A stretch of DNA of 64,000 nt from RYN-230 sp963851025 (GTDB taxonomy: Bacteria; Actinomycetota; Actinomycetes; Streptosporangiales; Streptosporangiaceae), in contig CAWKOA010000008.1 of the NCBI GenBank assembly GCA_963851025.1, positions 186,001 through 250,000 of the forward strand, read 5' to 3'. Below the pieces are notes generated by a model that was not told the DNA's origin, did no database searches, and was given only the letters and a program-made list of their open reading frames with translations. Below are positions 36,138-44,239 of the stretch, piece by piece. Both the position numbers and the translations under genes were made by a program. The stretch's first letter is position 1. Every line of letters begins with the position of its first letter.

Positions 36138-36455
36138 GTGCCTACCGCGACCTATGCGGGCTGCAGCGTCGACGTCAACGAGGAGGGTTTCCTCGCCGAT
36201 CCAGCCCAGTGGACCGAGGACATGGCCCCCCAGATCGCCAAGGCTGCAGGCATCGACGAGCTGACCCCCCTGCACTGGCAGGTCATCAGGTTCATGCGGG
36301 CCGAGTACGAGTCCAAGGGAACCGGGCCCACGGTCCGGGTCCTGGGCAAGACCTCCGGGGTCAGCATCAAGGAGCTCTACCAGCTGTTCCCCAAGGGGCC
36401 AGCCAAGACCGCCGCCCGGATCGCTGGCATACCGAAGCCGCGCGGCTGCATCTAG
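36138..36455 (+). CDS. DsrC/TusE-like sulfur carrier protein, single cysteine arm
   Basis: About 105 aa. TusE/DsrC fold with FLADPAQWTEDMAPQIAKAA and LTPLHWQVIRFMRAEY; the C-terminal arm ends GIPKPRGCI with the conserved penultimate cysteine that carries persulfide. The second arm cysteine of true DsrC, 11 residues earlier, is alanine here (KTAARIAG). GTG at 36138 is preceded by AGGAGG at 8-nt spacing. Its place between SQR and DsrE2 suggests that it accepts sulfane sulfur from one of them. Confidence 0.85.
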   Translation: MPTATYAGCSVDVNEEGFLADPAQWTEDMAPQIAKAAGIDELTPLHWQVIRFMRAEYESKGTGPTVRVLGKTSGVSIKELYQLFPKGPAKTAARIAGIPKPRGCI

Positions 36456-36509
36456 GCCGCAGCCACAGCAGACCGGTTTCCCTGCGCACCGGCCGGAAGG
36501 AGGAGTGCG

Positions 36510-36977
36510 ATGAGCACCACTATCGACAAGGTGTCGATCATCGTCTCGAAGGGGTCCCTGGAAGGCATCTACCCGGCCCTGATCATGGCCAACGGCGCCC
36601 GCGCCGAGGGCATCGAGGCCAACCTGTTCTTCACCTTCTTCGGCCTCGACGCGATCAGCCGCAAGCGTCTCGGCCACATCAAGGTGGCCACCGTCGGCAA
36701 CCCCGGCCTGCACCTGCCGACCCTCATCGGCGCCCTCCCCGGCATGTCCGCGCTGATGACCCGGTACTTCGGCCGGAAGATGGGCCAGCTGGACATCCCG
36801 CCGGTCCCCGAGTTCATCGAGATGATCGCGGACACCGGCGCCGGCCTGTACGGCTGCAAGGCGTCCTGCGACCTGTTCGGCCTGACCCAGGGCGACCTGG
36901 TCAGTCAGGTCAAGGACATCATCACGGTGGGCGAGTTCTACGACCTCGCCGCCGGGGGCCAGATCATCTTCACCTGA
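36510..36977 (+). CDS. DsrE2-type sulfurtransferase/peroxiredoxin-family protein
   Basis: 155 aa DsrE/F-like protein: KVSIIVSKGSLEGIYPALIM, FFTFFGLDAISRK and the cysteine motif GLYGCKASCDLFGL (about residues 112-125). DsrE2 proteins relay persulfide between TusA/rhodanese and other carriers and may be membrane-associated. Clear GGAAGGAGG ribosome site upstream of the ATG. Third gene of the sulfur module, 58 bp before the dioxygenase-rhodanese gene. Confidence 0.87.
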   Translation: MSTTIDKVSIIVSKGSLEGIYPALIMANGARAEGIEANLFFTFFGLDAISRKRLGHIKVATVGNPGLHLPTLIGALPGMSALMTRYFGRKMGQLDIPPVPEFIEMIADTGAGLYGCKASCDLFGLTQGDLVSQVKDIITVGEFYDLAAGGQIIFT

Positions 36978-37007
36978 CCCGCCGTCCACCCCCTGATCTC
37001 CATGGGG

Positions 37008-37023
37008 ATACCCATGGGGGTAT
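37008..37023. promoter_or_regulatory. CstR/CsoR-type operator before the dioxygenase-rhodanese gene
   Basis: ATACCC-ATGG-GGGTAT, a perfect 6-bp inverted repeat with 4-bp centre, overlapping a TATAGA -10-like box at 37021-37026. The same arms and spacing recur at 38521-38536 before the repressor gene. Confidence 0.75.
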
Positions 37024-37035
37024 AGAGTGGACGCC

Positions 37036-38475
37036 ATGACCGCTGACACGGACGGGACAGGGCCGGCAGGCACGGCGATGATCGAGGTCACCGGCATCGA
37101 CACCCCGGCCCTGGGTGACCGGAGCTACCTGGCCACCGACGGGCGGGTGGCCATGGTGGTGGATCCGCAGCGCGACATCGACCGCGTGCTCGCGGCCGCC
37201 GCCAGCCGCGGGGTCCGGATCACCCATGTCCTCGAGACGCATATCCATAACGACTACGTGAGCGGCGGCCTGGCCCTGGCCCGGGTGACCGGCGCCGCGT
37301 ACCACGTGAACGCGGCCGATGCCGTGACCTTCGACCGGGTGCCGGTCCGTGACGGCGACCTCCTCGGCGTCGGGGACGCGATGACGGTCCGGGTCCTCGC
37401 CACGCCAGGGCACACGTTCACCCACCTGTCCTACGTGCTGGAGGACGCGGCGGCCGGCCGGGTGGCCGCGGTATTCACCGGCGGGTCGCTGCTGTACGGC
37501 TCGACCGGGCGGCCCGACCTGCTCGGCCCGGCCCACCGGGCCACGCTGGCCGCCGCACAGTACGCCTCGGCCGGGCGGCTGGCTGGCGAGCTGCCCGACG
37601 ACACGCCGGTCTGGCCCACGCACGGGTTCGGCAGCTTCTGCACCGCCTCCCCGGGAACCGCCGCCCCGGGCCCGGGACAGGCGTCCACGATCGGCCAGGA
37701 GAAACTGGCCAACCCGGTGCTGCGGCTCGGCGAGCACGAGTACGTGACGGAACTGCTGGCCGGCCTGGACGCCTATCCGGCGTACTACGCCCACATGGCC
37801 CCGGCCAACGCGGCCGGCGCGGGCCCCATCGGCCTGGCGCCGCCCGCCGTGGCCAGTCCCGCCGAGCTGGCGGCACGCATCGGGGCGGGCGAATGGGTCG
37901 TGGACCTGCGCAGCCGCCGCGCGTTCGCGGCCGGGCACGTGACCGGGTCACTCTGCTTCGAGCACGGCACCGACTTCACCAACTATCTCGGCTGGCTGAT
38001 CCCGTGGGGCACGCCGCTGACCGTGCTGGGTGACAGCCCCGGCCAGGTCGCCGCGGCCCAGCGGGACCTGGCCCGGATCGGCATCGACCGGCTGGCCGGC
38101 GCGGCCACCGGGGATCCGCGGGAGTGGGCGGGCGGCCAGCCGCTGTCATCGTTCCCGGTCGCGACCTTCGCCGGGCTGGCCGCCGCCCGGCAGCACCGTC
38201 CCGTCACCGTCCTGGACGTGCGGCGCAGGCTGGAGTGGGCGGACGGCCACCTCGACGGTGCGCTGCACATCCCGCTGCCGGACCTGCCTGGCCGCCTCGG
38301 CGAGGTCCCCCCGGGCGAGGTCTGGGTGCACTGCCGCTCCGGGTACCGGGCCGCGATCGCGGCGTCGCTGCTCCAGGCGGCCGGGCGCCCGGTGGTGAGC
38401 GTGGACGACGACTTCGCCCAGGCCGGGCGCGCAGGCCTGCCGGTCGTCACGGGCCCGGCCGGGCGGGGCGCATAA
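37036..38475 (+). CDS. Persulfide dioxygenase-rhodanese fusion (MBL fold + two rhodanese domains)
   Basis: About 479 aa. The N-terminal metallo-beta-lactamase fold has THVLETHIHNDYVSGG and ATPGHTFTHLSYVL, matching ETHE1-type persulfide dioxygenases, with the last histidine in WPTHGFGSFC. Two rhodanese domains follow; the first (VVDLRSRRAFAAGHVTGS) lacks a catalytic cysteine loop that I can see, the second has the active loop WVHCRSGYRAAIA. It oxidises glutathione/low-thiol persulfide to sulfite and transfers sulfur. ATG at 37036; a GTG at 37027 is in frame. It is directly behind an operator and may be near-leaderless. Confidence 0.88.
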   Translation: MTADTDGTGPAGTAMIEVTGIDTPALGDRSYLATDGRVAMVVDPQRDIDRVLAAAASRGVRITHVLETHIHNDYVSGGLALARVTGAAYHVNAADAVTFDRVPVRDGDLLGVGDAMTVRVLATPGHTFTHLSYVLEDAAAGRVAAVFTGGSLLYGSTGRPDLLGPAHRATLAAAQYASAGRLAGELPDDTPVWPTHGFGSFCTASPGTAAPGPGQASTIGQEKLANPVLRLGEHEYVTELLAGLDAYPAYYAHMAPANAAGAGPIGLAPPAVASPAELAARIGAGEWVVDLRSRRAFAAGHVTGSLCFEHGTDFTNYLGWLIPWGTPLTVLGDSPGQVAAAQRDLARIGIDRLAGAATGDPREWAGGQPLSSFPVATFAGLAAARQHRPVTVLDVRRRLEWADGHLDGALHIPLPDLPGRLGEVPPGEVWVHCRSGYRAAIAASLLQAAGRPVVSVDDDFAQAGRAGLPVVTGPAGRGA

Positions 38476-38507
38476 GCTCCCGGGCGCAGGCCGTGCGGCG
38501 GGCCCGC

Positions 38508-38536
38508 GGGATATCCCTGCATACCCTCGCGGGTAT
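38508..38536. promoter_or_regulatory. Repressor-gene operator region (GGGATATCCC and ATACCC-TCGC-GGGTAT)
   Basis: A perfect palindrome GGGATATCCC (38508-38517) precedes ATACCC-TCGC-GGGTAT (38521-38536), the same arms as the operator at 37008. The GGGTATCCT end also makes a TATCCT -10-like box (38534-38539). This suggests autoregulation of the repressor and common control with the dioxygenase gene. Confidence 0.75.
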
Positions 38537-38565
38537 CCTGGGGTGAACCGCCAGGGAGGCAGCTG

Positions 38566-38829
38566 ATGAAGATCGACGACGACGCGGTGAGCCAGGTGCT
38601 CAACCGGCTCCGCCGCGCCCAGGGCCAGCTGGCCGGGGTCATTTCCATGATCGAGACCGGGCGGGACTGCACCGAGGTGGTCACCCAGCTCGCGGCGGTG
38701 TCCCGGGCACTGGACCGGGCCGGCTTCAAGATCGTGGCCAGCGGCATGCGCCAGTGCCTGTCCGCCGAGGACGGCACCGCCCCGATGACCGAGGAGCAGA
38801 TGGAGAAGATGTTCCTCACCCTCGCCTGA
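38566..38829 (+). CDS. CsoR/CstR-family (DUF156) repressor, CstR-like
   Basis: 87 aa all-helical repressor: VLNRLRRAQGQLAGVISMIE, cysteine in TGRDCTEVVTQLAAV (about residue 37) and second cysteine in SGMRQCL (about 65). Copper-sensing CsoR has Cys-His-Cys; here the histidine position is glycine (GMRQC instead of H-x-x-x-C), so a persulfide-sensing CstR role is more likely and fits the neighbours. Good GGGAGG site before ATG 38566. Two matching operators are nearby. Confidence 0.87.
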   Translation: MKIDDDAVSQVLNRLRRAQGQLAGVISMIETGRDCTEVVTQLAAVSRALDRAGFKIVASGMRQCLSAEDGTAPMTEEQMEKMFLTLA

Positions 38830-38942
38830 CGGAACCCGGCCGCGCCGGCCGCCACGGGCGCCGGTTCCCAGGGCATGGACAGTCCGGGAACAGAAGGCCA
38901 GGGCCCTGGCGAGGCGCCCGGTGCCGCTGGCAGGCTTACGGT

Positions 38943-39543
38943 ATGGCCACCACGGCTGACCCGCCCCGGCAGGCCCTGCTGCGCCGCGGCCTGGCCCTGG
39001 AGTACATCACCCTGTCCTGGAACGTGGCCGGCATCGTGGTGCTGGCCCTCGCCGCCATCGCGGCCCGGTCGGTGGCCCTGGCCGGGTTCGGCCTCGACTC
39101 GCTGATCGAGATCGGCGCCTCGACGGTCGTTATCTGGGAATTGTCCGGAAGCGGCGCAGAGCGGCAGCGGCGCGGCCTGCGGCTGATCGGCTACGCGTTC
39201 GCCGCCCTGGCCGCGTACCTGCTGGTCCAGTCCAGCGGTGGTGCTGGCCACCGGGTACCGCCCGGGCCACTCGCTGCCCGGGATCGCCTGGACCGCACTG
39301 ACCGCGGCGGTCATGTTCCTGCTGGCGGCCGGCAAGGCCCGGACCGGCCGGGCCCTGGGCAACCCGGTCCTGCGGACCGAGGGCCGGGTCACCATGATCG
39401 ACGGGATCCTCGCCTGCGCGGTCCTGCTGGGACTGACGCTCAACGCCGGGTTCGGCTGGTGGTGGGCCGACCCGGCCGCCGGTTACGTGCTGGTCTTCTA
39501 CGCGGCCCGCGAGGTGCGTGAGATCTTCTCCGGCCAACCCTGA
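38943..39543 (+). CDS. Cation-efflux (CDF)-like membrane transporter, one apparent frameshift
   Basis: About 200 aa with five to six hydrophobic helices: ALEYITLSWNVAGIVVLALA, VALAGFGLDSLIEIGAS and, after the shift, NPVLRTEGRVTMIDGILAC. It resembles the short CDF-type 'cation transporters' that lack a long cytoplasmic domain. The frame changes near 39238 (LLVQSS to the AVVLATGY reading). ATG at 38943. It follows the repressor by about 110 bp; whether it belongs to the sulfur regulon is unclear. Confidence 0.75.
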
Positions 39544-39597
39544 GCGGCAGGCTCTAGCCTTGATAGCCGCCGCCTACCGGAAGGAGCTGGGCCAGGG

Positions 39598-41364
39598 ATG
39601 CTGGCACCGCGGGACAGCCGCAGCCGGGACTGCCGCCGCCTCGACGGACTCTGGCGGTTCCGGTTCGACGCGGGGGGCGAGGGCACGGCCGGGCGCTGGT
39701 GGCAGGGGCCGCTGCCGGGCGCCCGGGAGATGGCCGTCCCGGCGAGCTACAACGACCTGGTGACCGAGGCGGCGGAGCGCGAGCACGTAGGCGACGTGTG
39801 GTACCAGCGTGACATCCGGGTGCCGGCGACCTGGCGGGACCGGCGCATCGTGCTGCGCTGCGACGCCGCCACCCATCACGCCGCGATGTGGGCCGGGGAC
39901 ACCCAGGTCGCCGAGCACTCCGGCGGGTACACGCCGTTCGAGGCCGAGGTGACCGGCCTGGCCCGGTGCGGCGAGCTGCTGCGGCTGACCGTGCGGGTCG
40001 GCAGCGAGCTCAGCATGGCCACGATCCCGCCCGGCGTGGTGACCCGCACCGCCGCCGGGCCCCCGAGGATGCGGTACTTCCACGACTTCTTCAACTACGC
40101 GGGACTGCACCGCTCGGTGTGGCTCTACTGCACCCCGCGCGCCTACATCGCGGGCCTGACCGTCAACACCGATTACGATCCGCCCGCGGCAGCCGGCCAG
40201 GTCACCTACCACGTCGCCGTGGCCGGGCCCGGTTCCACGTCGGTGCAGCTCAGAGACGCGGCCGGGACCCTGGTGGCCGAGGGCACCGGCCCGGACGGCG
40301 TGCTGGCCGTGCCCGCGGCCCGGCCGTGGAGCCCCGGCGACCCGGACCTGTACCGGCTGGACGCGCGGCACGGCGACGACGAGTACTCGCTGCCGGTCGG
40401 CATCAGGACGGTCCAGGTGGACGGGGCCCGGCTGCTGCTGAACGGGGAGCCGGTCCGGCTCCGCGGCTTCGGCATGCACGAGGACGGCGTGCTGCACGGC
40501 AAGGGCCACGACGACGCGAGGATGGTGCGTGACTTCGCGCTGCTGCGCTGGATCGGCGCCAACTCGTTCCGGACCTCGCACTACCCGTACGCCGAGGAGG
40601 TCCTCGACTACGCCGACCGGCAGGGCCTGCTGGTGATCGACGAGACCCCGGCCGTCGGGCTGCACATGAGCCTGGGGAACATGGGCGATCCCGGGGCGCG
40701 CACGTTCGGACCCGGCGTCATCGGCGAGGAGGCCGCTGCCGCGCACCTGGCCGCCATCCGCGAGCTGATCGCCCGGGACCGTAACCATCCGAGCGTCATC
40801 GCCTGGTCCATCGCGAACGAGCCGGATACGGCCGAGCCGGCCGCCCGGGCGTACTTCGCGCCGCTGGCCGCCGCGGCACGGGAGCTGGACGCGAGCCGCC
40901 CGGTCTGCTTCGCCAACGTCGCGACCGCGCCCCCCGACGCCGATGTGGTCACTGACCTGTTCGACCTCATCTGCGTGAACCGCTACTACGGCTGGTACGC
41001 CGGCAGCGGGGACCTGGAGTCGGCCGAGCGGGACCTGGAGGCCGAGCTGCGGGCCTGGGCCCGGCACGGCAAGCCCATCGTGGTGACCGAGTTCGGGGCC
41101 GACGCCCTGGCCGGACTGCACGCGCTGCCGCCGGTCATGTGGTCCGAGGACTACCAGACCGCGCTCATCGCGCTGTCCGCGCGGGTGTTCCGGCGGATTC
41201 CCGAGGTGATCGGCGAGCACGTGTGGAACTTCGCCGACTTCGCCACCGCGCAGGCGGTGCACCGGCCGGGCGGCAACCACAAGGGCGTCTTCACCCGGGA
41301 CCGGCAGCCCAAAGCCGCGGCCTGGCTGCTGCGTGACCTCTGGAATCAGCCCGCACCGGAGTGA
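39598..41364 (+). CDS. uidA: GH2 beta-glucuronidase
   Basis: 588 aa cytosolic GH2 enzyme without signal peptide. N-terminal sugar-binding domain, immunoglobulin-like middle and TIM barrel. Catalytic acid/base is the glutamate of WSIANEPDT (about 409), nucleophile the glutamate of VVTEFGADA (about 498). The NRYYGWYAGSGD motif is typical of beta-glucuronidases, as is the WNFADF. GGAAGGAGC ribosome site upstream. It could serve plant-derived glucuronides; no transporter is adjacent. Confidence 0.92.
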   Translation: MLAPRDSRSRDCRRLDGLWRFRFDAGGEGTAGRWWQGPLPGAREMAVPASYNDLVTEAAEREHVGDVWYQRDIRVPATWRDRRIVLRCDAATHHAAMWAGDTQVAEHSGGYTPFEAEVTGLARCGELLRLTVRVGSELSMATIPPGVVTRTAAGPPRMRYFHDFFNYAGLHRSVWLYCTPRAYIAGLTVNTDYDPPAAAGQVTYHVAVAGPGSTSVQLRDAAGTLVAEGTGPDGVLAVPAARPWSPGDPDLYRLDARHGDDEYSLPVGIRTVQVDGARLLLNGEPVRLRGFGMHEDGVLHGKGHDDARMVRDFALLRWIGANSFRTSHYPYAEEVLDYADRQGLLVIDETPAVGLHMSLGNMGDPGARTFGPGVIGEEAAAAHLAAIRELIARDRNHPSVIAWSIANEPDTAEPAARAYFAPLAAAARELDASRPVCFANVATAPPDADVVTDLFDLICVNRYYGWYAGSGDLESAERDLEAELRAWARHGKPIVVTEFGADALAGLHALPPVMWSEDYQTALIALSARVFRRIPEVIGEHVWNFADFATAQAVHRPGGNHKGVFTRDRQPKAAAWLLRDLWNQPAPE

Positions 41365-41380
41365 CCCACATCGCGATTAC

Positions 41381-41400
41381 GTAGCCGCTAGGCTACTTTT
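41381..41400 (+). terminator. Short intrinsic terminator after uidA
   Basis: GTAGCC-GCTA-GGCTAC hairpin followed by TTTT. It ends only one base before the next GTG start, so it could also act as an operator for that gene. Confidence 0.6.
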
Positions 41401-41401
41401 C

Positions 41402-41887
41402 GTGACAACACACTTTCAGTCGGACGGCGGCATCAACGGCGCGTACCTGGTCAACCAGCTGGCCGGCAACGGCCAGTCGATCGCCAACCTGGCCTTCATC
41501 ACCTCGGTGGCCAGCGGCAACCTCGAGCTGCTGGCCCGCGGCGGCGCGGGCACCTTCGTCAAGCTCAACTACCTGGACGGCGGCGGCACCGAACGCACCG
41601 GGCTCGCGGTCACCACCGGGACGAGCAGCCCGATCATCTCGGTCGCGCCGGAGGCGAACGGCGCCGCGACCCTGGACCTGGAGAACAACACCCTGACCGG
41701 CGTGGAGACCGTGGTGCCGTCACCGGACAATGACGGCCAGCTGGAGCTGGACGGGCTGCTGGCCCTCACTCCCCAGGCCGAGCCGGCCACGCCCGCCCAC
41801 GGGGGCGTCCTGTACGTGGACTCAGCCGATGGGGCGCTGAAGTTCAAGGGCAGCGCGGGCACCGTCACCACCCTCGCCCCCGCCTGA
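41402..41887 (+). CDS. Phage-tail-fibre-like beta-structured protein (isolated)
   Basis: 161 aa, Gly/Leu/Asn-rich with short alternating hydrophobic stretches (SGNLELLARGGAGTFVKLNY, LTGVETVVPSPDNDGQLELD) and a C-terminal GGVLYVDSADGALKFKGSAG followed by TVTTLAPA. That ending resembles C-termini of actinophage tail/structural proteins. No other phage gene is near. No signal peptide. GTG at 41402 directly follows the hairpin/T-run; a leaderless start is possible. The family assignment is from pattern memory only. Confidence 0.55.
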   Translation: MTTHFQSDGGINGAYLVNQLAGNGQSIANLAFITSVASGNLELLARGGAGTFVKLNYLDGGGTERTGLAVTTGTSSPIISVAPEANGAATLDLENNTLTGVETVVPSPDNDGQLELDGLLALTPQAEPATPAHGGVLYVDSADGALKFKGSAGTVTTLAPA

Positions 41888-41943
41888 GACCTCCCGGCCC
41901 GCTCATCGCCCCGGCCTCCGGCGCAGAACGGGTGGGGCAGAAC

Positions 41944-42020
41944 TGGTGGGGCGGGTGGGGCTCGAACCCACGACCGACGGATTATGAGTCCGCTGCTCTG
42001 ACCGGCTGAGCTACCGCCCC
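41944..42020 (-). tRNA. tRNA-Met (anticodon CAT)
   Basis: 77-nt cloverleaf including an encoded CCA: acceptor GGGGCGG/CCGCCCC, D-arm GCTC...GAGC, anticodon stem CGGAC/GTCCG with loop CTCATAA, T-arm GTGGG-TTCGAGC-CCCAC. The body resembles elongator tRNA-Met of actinomycetes; a tRNA-Ile2 (modified CAT) cannot be excluded by anticodon alone. Confidence 0.92.
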
Positions 42021-42136
42021 GGCACCGCCAGAACCTTACCGCAGCGCGGGCCGGCGGACGCCGGGCCCCGGGCGGCCCGCAGCCGGCCCCGCTGGGACGG
42101 GCCGTGCTAGCTGGGCCCGCGCCTACCTGGGCCTGC

Positions 42137-42685
42137 CTACCTGGGGCTGAGCTGCATGGTCATGGCGTGCTCCACCAGTGCGATGAGCGCCGCCTTGGTG
42201 GACTTCCGGCCCCGGGCGTCACACTGCACGACCGGGACGTTCGGGCTGACCGACAGGGCCTCCGCGACGTCCTGCACACCGTGCGGGAACTCGCCGTGGA
42301 AACCGTTGATCGCCACGATGAACGGCAGGCCCGCCGTCTCGAAGTAGTCAACGGCGGGGAACGAGTCCGCCAGCCGGCGCGTGTCCACCAGGACGACCGC
42401 ACCGATCGCACCCTGGATCAGGTCGTCCCACATGAACCAGAACCGGTGCTGGCCAGGCGTGCCGAACAGGTACAGGATCAGCCCGGCATCCAGCGTCACC
42501 CGGCCGAAGTCCATGGCCACCGTGGTGGTGGTCTTGTCGGGGACCGCCGACAGGTCGTCAACCCCGGCACTGGCCGACGTCATGACCGCCTCTGTGGTCA
42601 GCGGGGTGATCTCGGACACCGATCCGACGAAGGTGGTCTTGCCGACACCGAAACCACCCGCCACGACAATCTTCACCGATGTCAT
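42137..42685 (-). CDS. Conservon small GTPase/ATP-binding protein (CvnD-like), copy 1
   Basis: 182 aa Ras/MglA-like G protein: P-loop VVAGGFGVGKTTFVGS (about residues 7-22), switch region DKTTTTVAMDFG, G3-like LFGTPGQHRFWFMW, and INGFHGE in place of NKxD. CvnD proteins work with a roadblock protein and a sensor kinase in a membrane-proximal signalling set. ATG at 42685. Intact copy at the distal end of the duplicated operon. Confidence 0.9.
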   Translation of the reverse strand: MTSVKIVVAGGFGVGKTTFVGSVSEITPLTTEAVMTSASAGVDDLSAVPDKTTTTVAMDFGRVTLDAGLILYLFGTPGQHRFWFMWDDLIQGAIGAVVLVDTRRLADSFPAVDYFETAGLPFIVAINGFHGEFPHGVQDVAEALSVSPNVPVVQCDARGRKSTKAALIALVEHAMTMQLSPR

Positions 42686-42719
42686 GGCGGCGGTATCCCC
42701 AGCCGCACCGCGCACGGGA

Positions 42720-43151
42720 CTAGAGCTTGCGAAGTCCACTGAGCACCCTTTCGAGCAGGTTGAGATCTGGGCGGCCATGTGCATGGTCCAGCTGGTGAAC
42801 CCTGACCAGCCCTTCCACCGCCATATCAGCGACCAGGACACGAGCCACGCCCAGGGGCATCCTGAGCACGGCGGATATCTCCGCCACTGAACGCCAATCA
42901 CGGCAGAACCCGAGAATGGCCTGGCATTCCGGGCTGAGGCTGGAAAGATCGCGCGCCTCGTAGTGAGACGCAGCCACCATCGCCTCGATCTGGAGCTGGT
43001 ACCGGGGCTTAGTCCTGCCCCCGGTCACCGCATATGGCCGGACCAGCCCGCTCCCAGCGGGTTCCGCCCCACGTGAACGCTTTCCTCCGCCGGACCCGGT
43101 GCCGCGTTGGCCACCTGTCGGCGGCCAGTCATCCAGGCCTGGGCCGGACAA
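42720..43151 (-). CDS. DUF742 protein (CvnC-like), copy 1
   Basis: 143 aa. Gly/Ser/Arg-rich N-terminus, then LVRPYAVTGGRTKPRYQLQI and a winged-helix-like part with SVAEISAVLRMPLGVARVLV. DUF742 proteins accompany roadblock and GTPase genes. The start codon is TTG at 43151, supported by CAGGAGAG upstream. Intact. Confidence 0.88.
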   Translation of the reverse strand: MSGPGLDDWPPTGGQRGTGSGGGKRSRGAEPAGSGLVRPYAVTGGRTKPRYQLQIEAMVAASHYEARDLSSLSPECQAILGFCRDWRSVAEISAVLRMPLGVARVLVADMAVEGLVRVHQLDHAHGRPDLNLLERVLSGLRKL

Positions 43152-43166
43152 CGGTCTCTCCTGTCA

Positions 43167-43589
43167 CTATCTGCCATCCTCCGACCGCAGAGCCCCACGC
43201 ATATCCGGCGTGAGAGCCCGTCCCACCCGCTCAACGAGGAGCGCCATCTCGTAGGCCACCAGGCCCATGTCACAATCAGCGGACGCGAGCACGGCCAGGC
43301 TCGATCCGTCGCTGATCGCCATCACCAGCAGCAAGCCGCGCTGCATTTCCACGACCGTCTGAGTCACCGGGCCGCCTTCGAAGACCCGGGAAGCGCCCTG
43401 CGTCAGGCTGGTCAGCCCGGAAGTCACGGCCGCCAGCTGATCGACCCGGTCCGGCGGAAAGCCGTTCGAGTAGGCCAGGGGCAGTCCGTCGGACGAGACC
43501 ACAATGGCATGCGCGACGGACGCGACCCTCTCCACGAAGTTCGTGATCAGCCAGTTCAGGTCCTGGACCGGACGGGTTAGCGGACTCAC
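43167..43589 (-). CDS. Roadblock/LC7-domain protein (CvnB-like), copy 1
   Basis: 140 aa. LNWLITNFVERVASVAHAIV and VVEMQRGLLLVMAISDGSSL are typical of roadblock/LC7 dynein-light-chain-like modulators of small GTPases (MglB/CvnB). GTG start at 43589. It almost exactly matches copy 2 at 45264-45686 except for a handful of substitutions. Confidence 0.9.
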   Translation of the reverse strand: MSPLTRPVQDLNWLITNFVERVASVAHAIVVSSDGLPLAYSNGFPPDRVDQLAAVTSGLTSLTQGASRVFEGGPVTQTVVEMQRGLLLVMAISDGSSLAVLASADCDMGLVAYEMALLVERVGRALTPDMRGALRSEDGR

Positions 43590-43653
43590 GAACCCTCCTT
43601 TCTCGGCGACCCCACCATAAGCATCAGCATGTACGGCAATCCCGCTCGACCCC

Positions 43654-44239
43654 TCATGTCACATCGTCTCCCTCACCGCCAGCATCATCATCGCTGTTAG
43701 CGGCGGCCCGCGCTTCGCGAACGCCTCGCTGGAAGCTGGCGAAACGCTGTCTGGTCACCGCAGGCGAGCGAACTGGAGGAGGCGTTGACGGCTCGGCGCT
43801 GGCCCCCACGGTCCCGGGCACCAGGTTGGCCTTGGGCACGCGCTTCGGGAGGCCGGACAGGGTCACCCCGCCGGACGCTGGCTTGCTGACCGCCTCGGCG
43901 GCCCGCCAGCCCTCGTCCGCGGCGGAGGCGGCCCAGCCGCCCGTGTTGTTGTTGTTGCCGTTGCTGGTTTCCGGTGCGGGGGCACCAGAGTTCGGCCGGT
44001 CGGCGCTGTGCCGGCCACGGCGGAACCAGTCCGACTCGACCGATTCAAAGATGGGCAGCCGGTTGCCCTGGCCGTCCGGGCCGGCGGGCGGCACGACGAC
44101 CTCCCGCCGGGCCTGGCCGGGATCGCTGCTGCCGAGGCTCCGGACGGGCCGGGTCGGCAGCCGGGGCGGCTGGCTGGCACCGTCACCGCTCAGCGACGTA
44201 CCGAACGATCGACGTGCCGTTGCTGGGCACCGACGGGGA
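43654..44239 (-). pseudogene. Orphan C-terminal tail of conservon sensor kinase (duplication remnant)
   Basis: About 195 codons that match the low-complexity C-terminal tail of the sensor kinase at 45758-46330 (LPIFESVESDWFRRGRHSAD, GWRAAEAVSKPASGGVTLSG). The upstream kinase domains are absent: at about 44239 the homology stops and the sequence runs straight into the 3' end of GTPase copy 2. It has no proper start and cannot make a kinase. It marks one edge of a ~2.1-kb tandem duplication. Confidence 0.8.

Noticed and set aside
37036..38475. Metallo-beta-lactamase resistance enzyme
   Set aside because: ETHE1-type motif plus rhodanese domains and sulfur-gene neighbours indicate persulfide chemistry.
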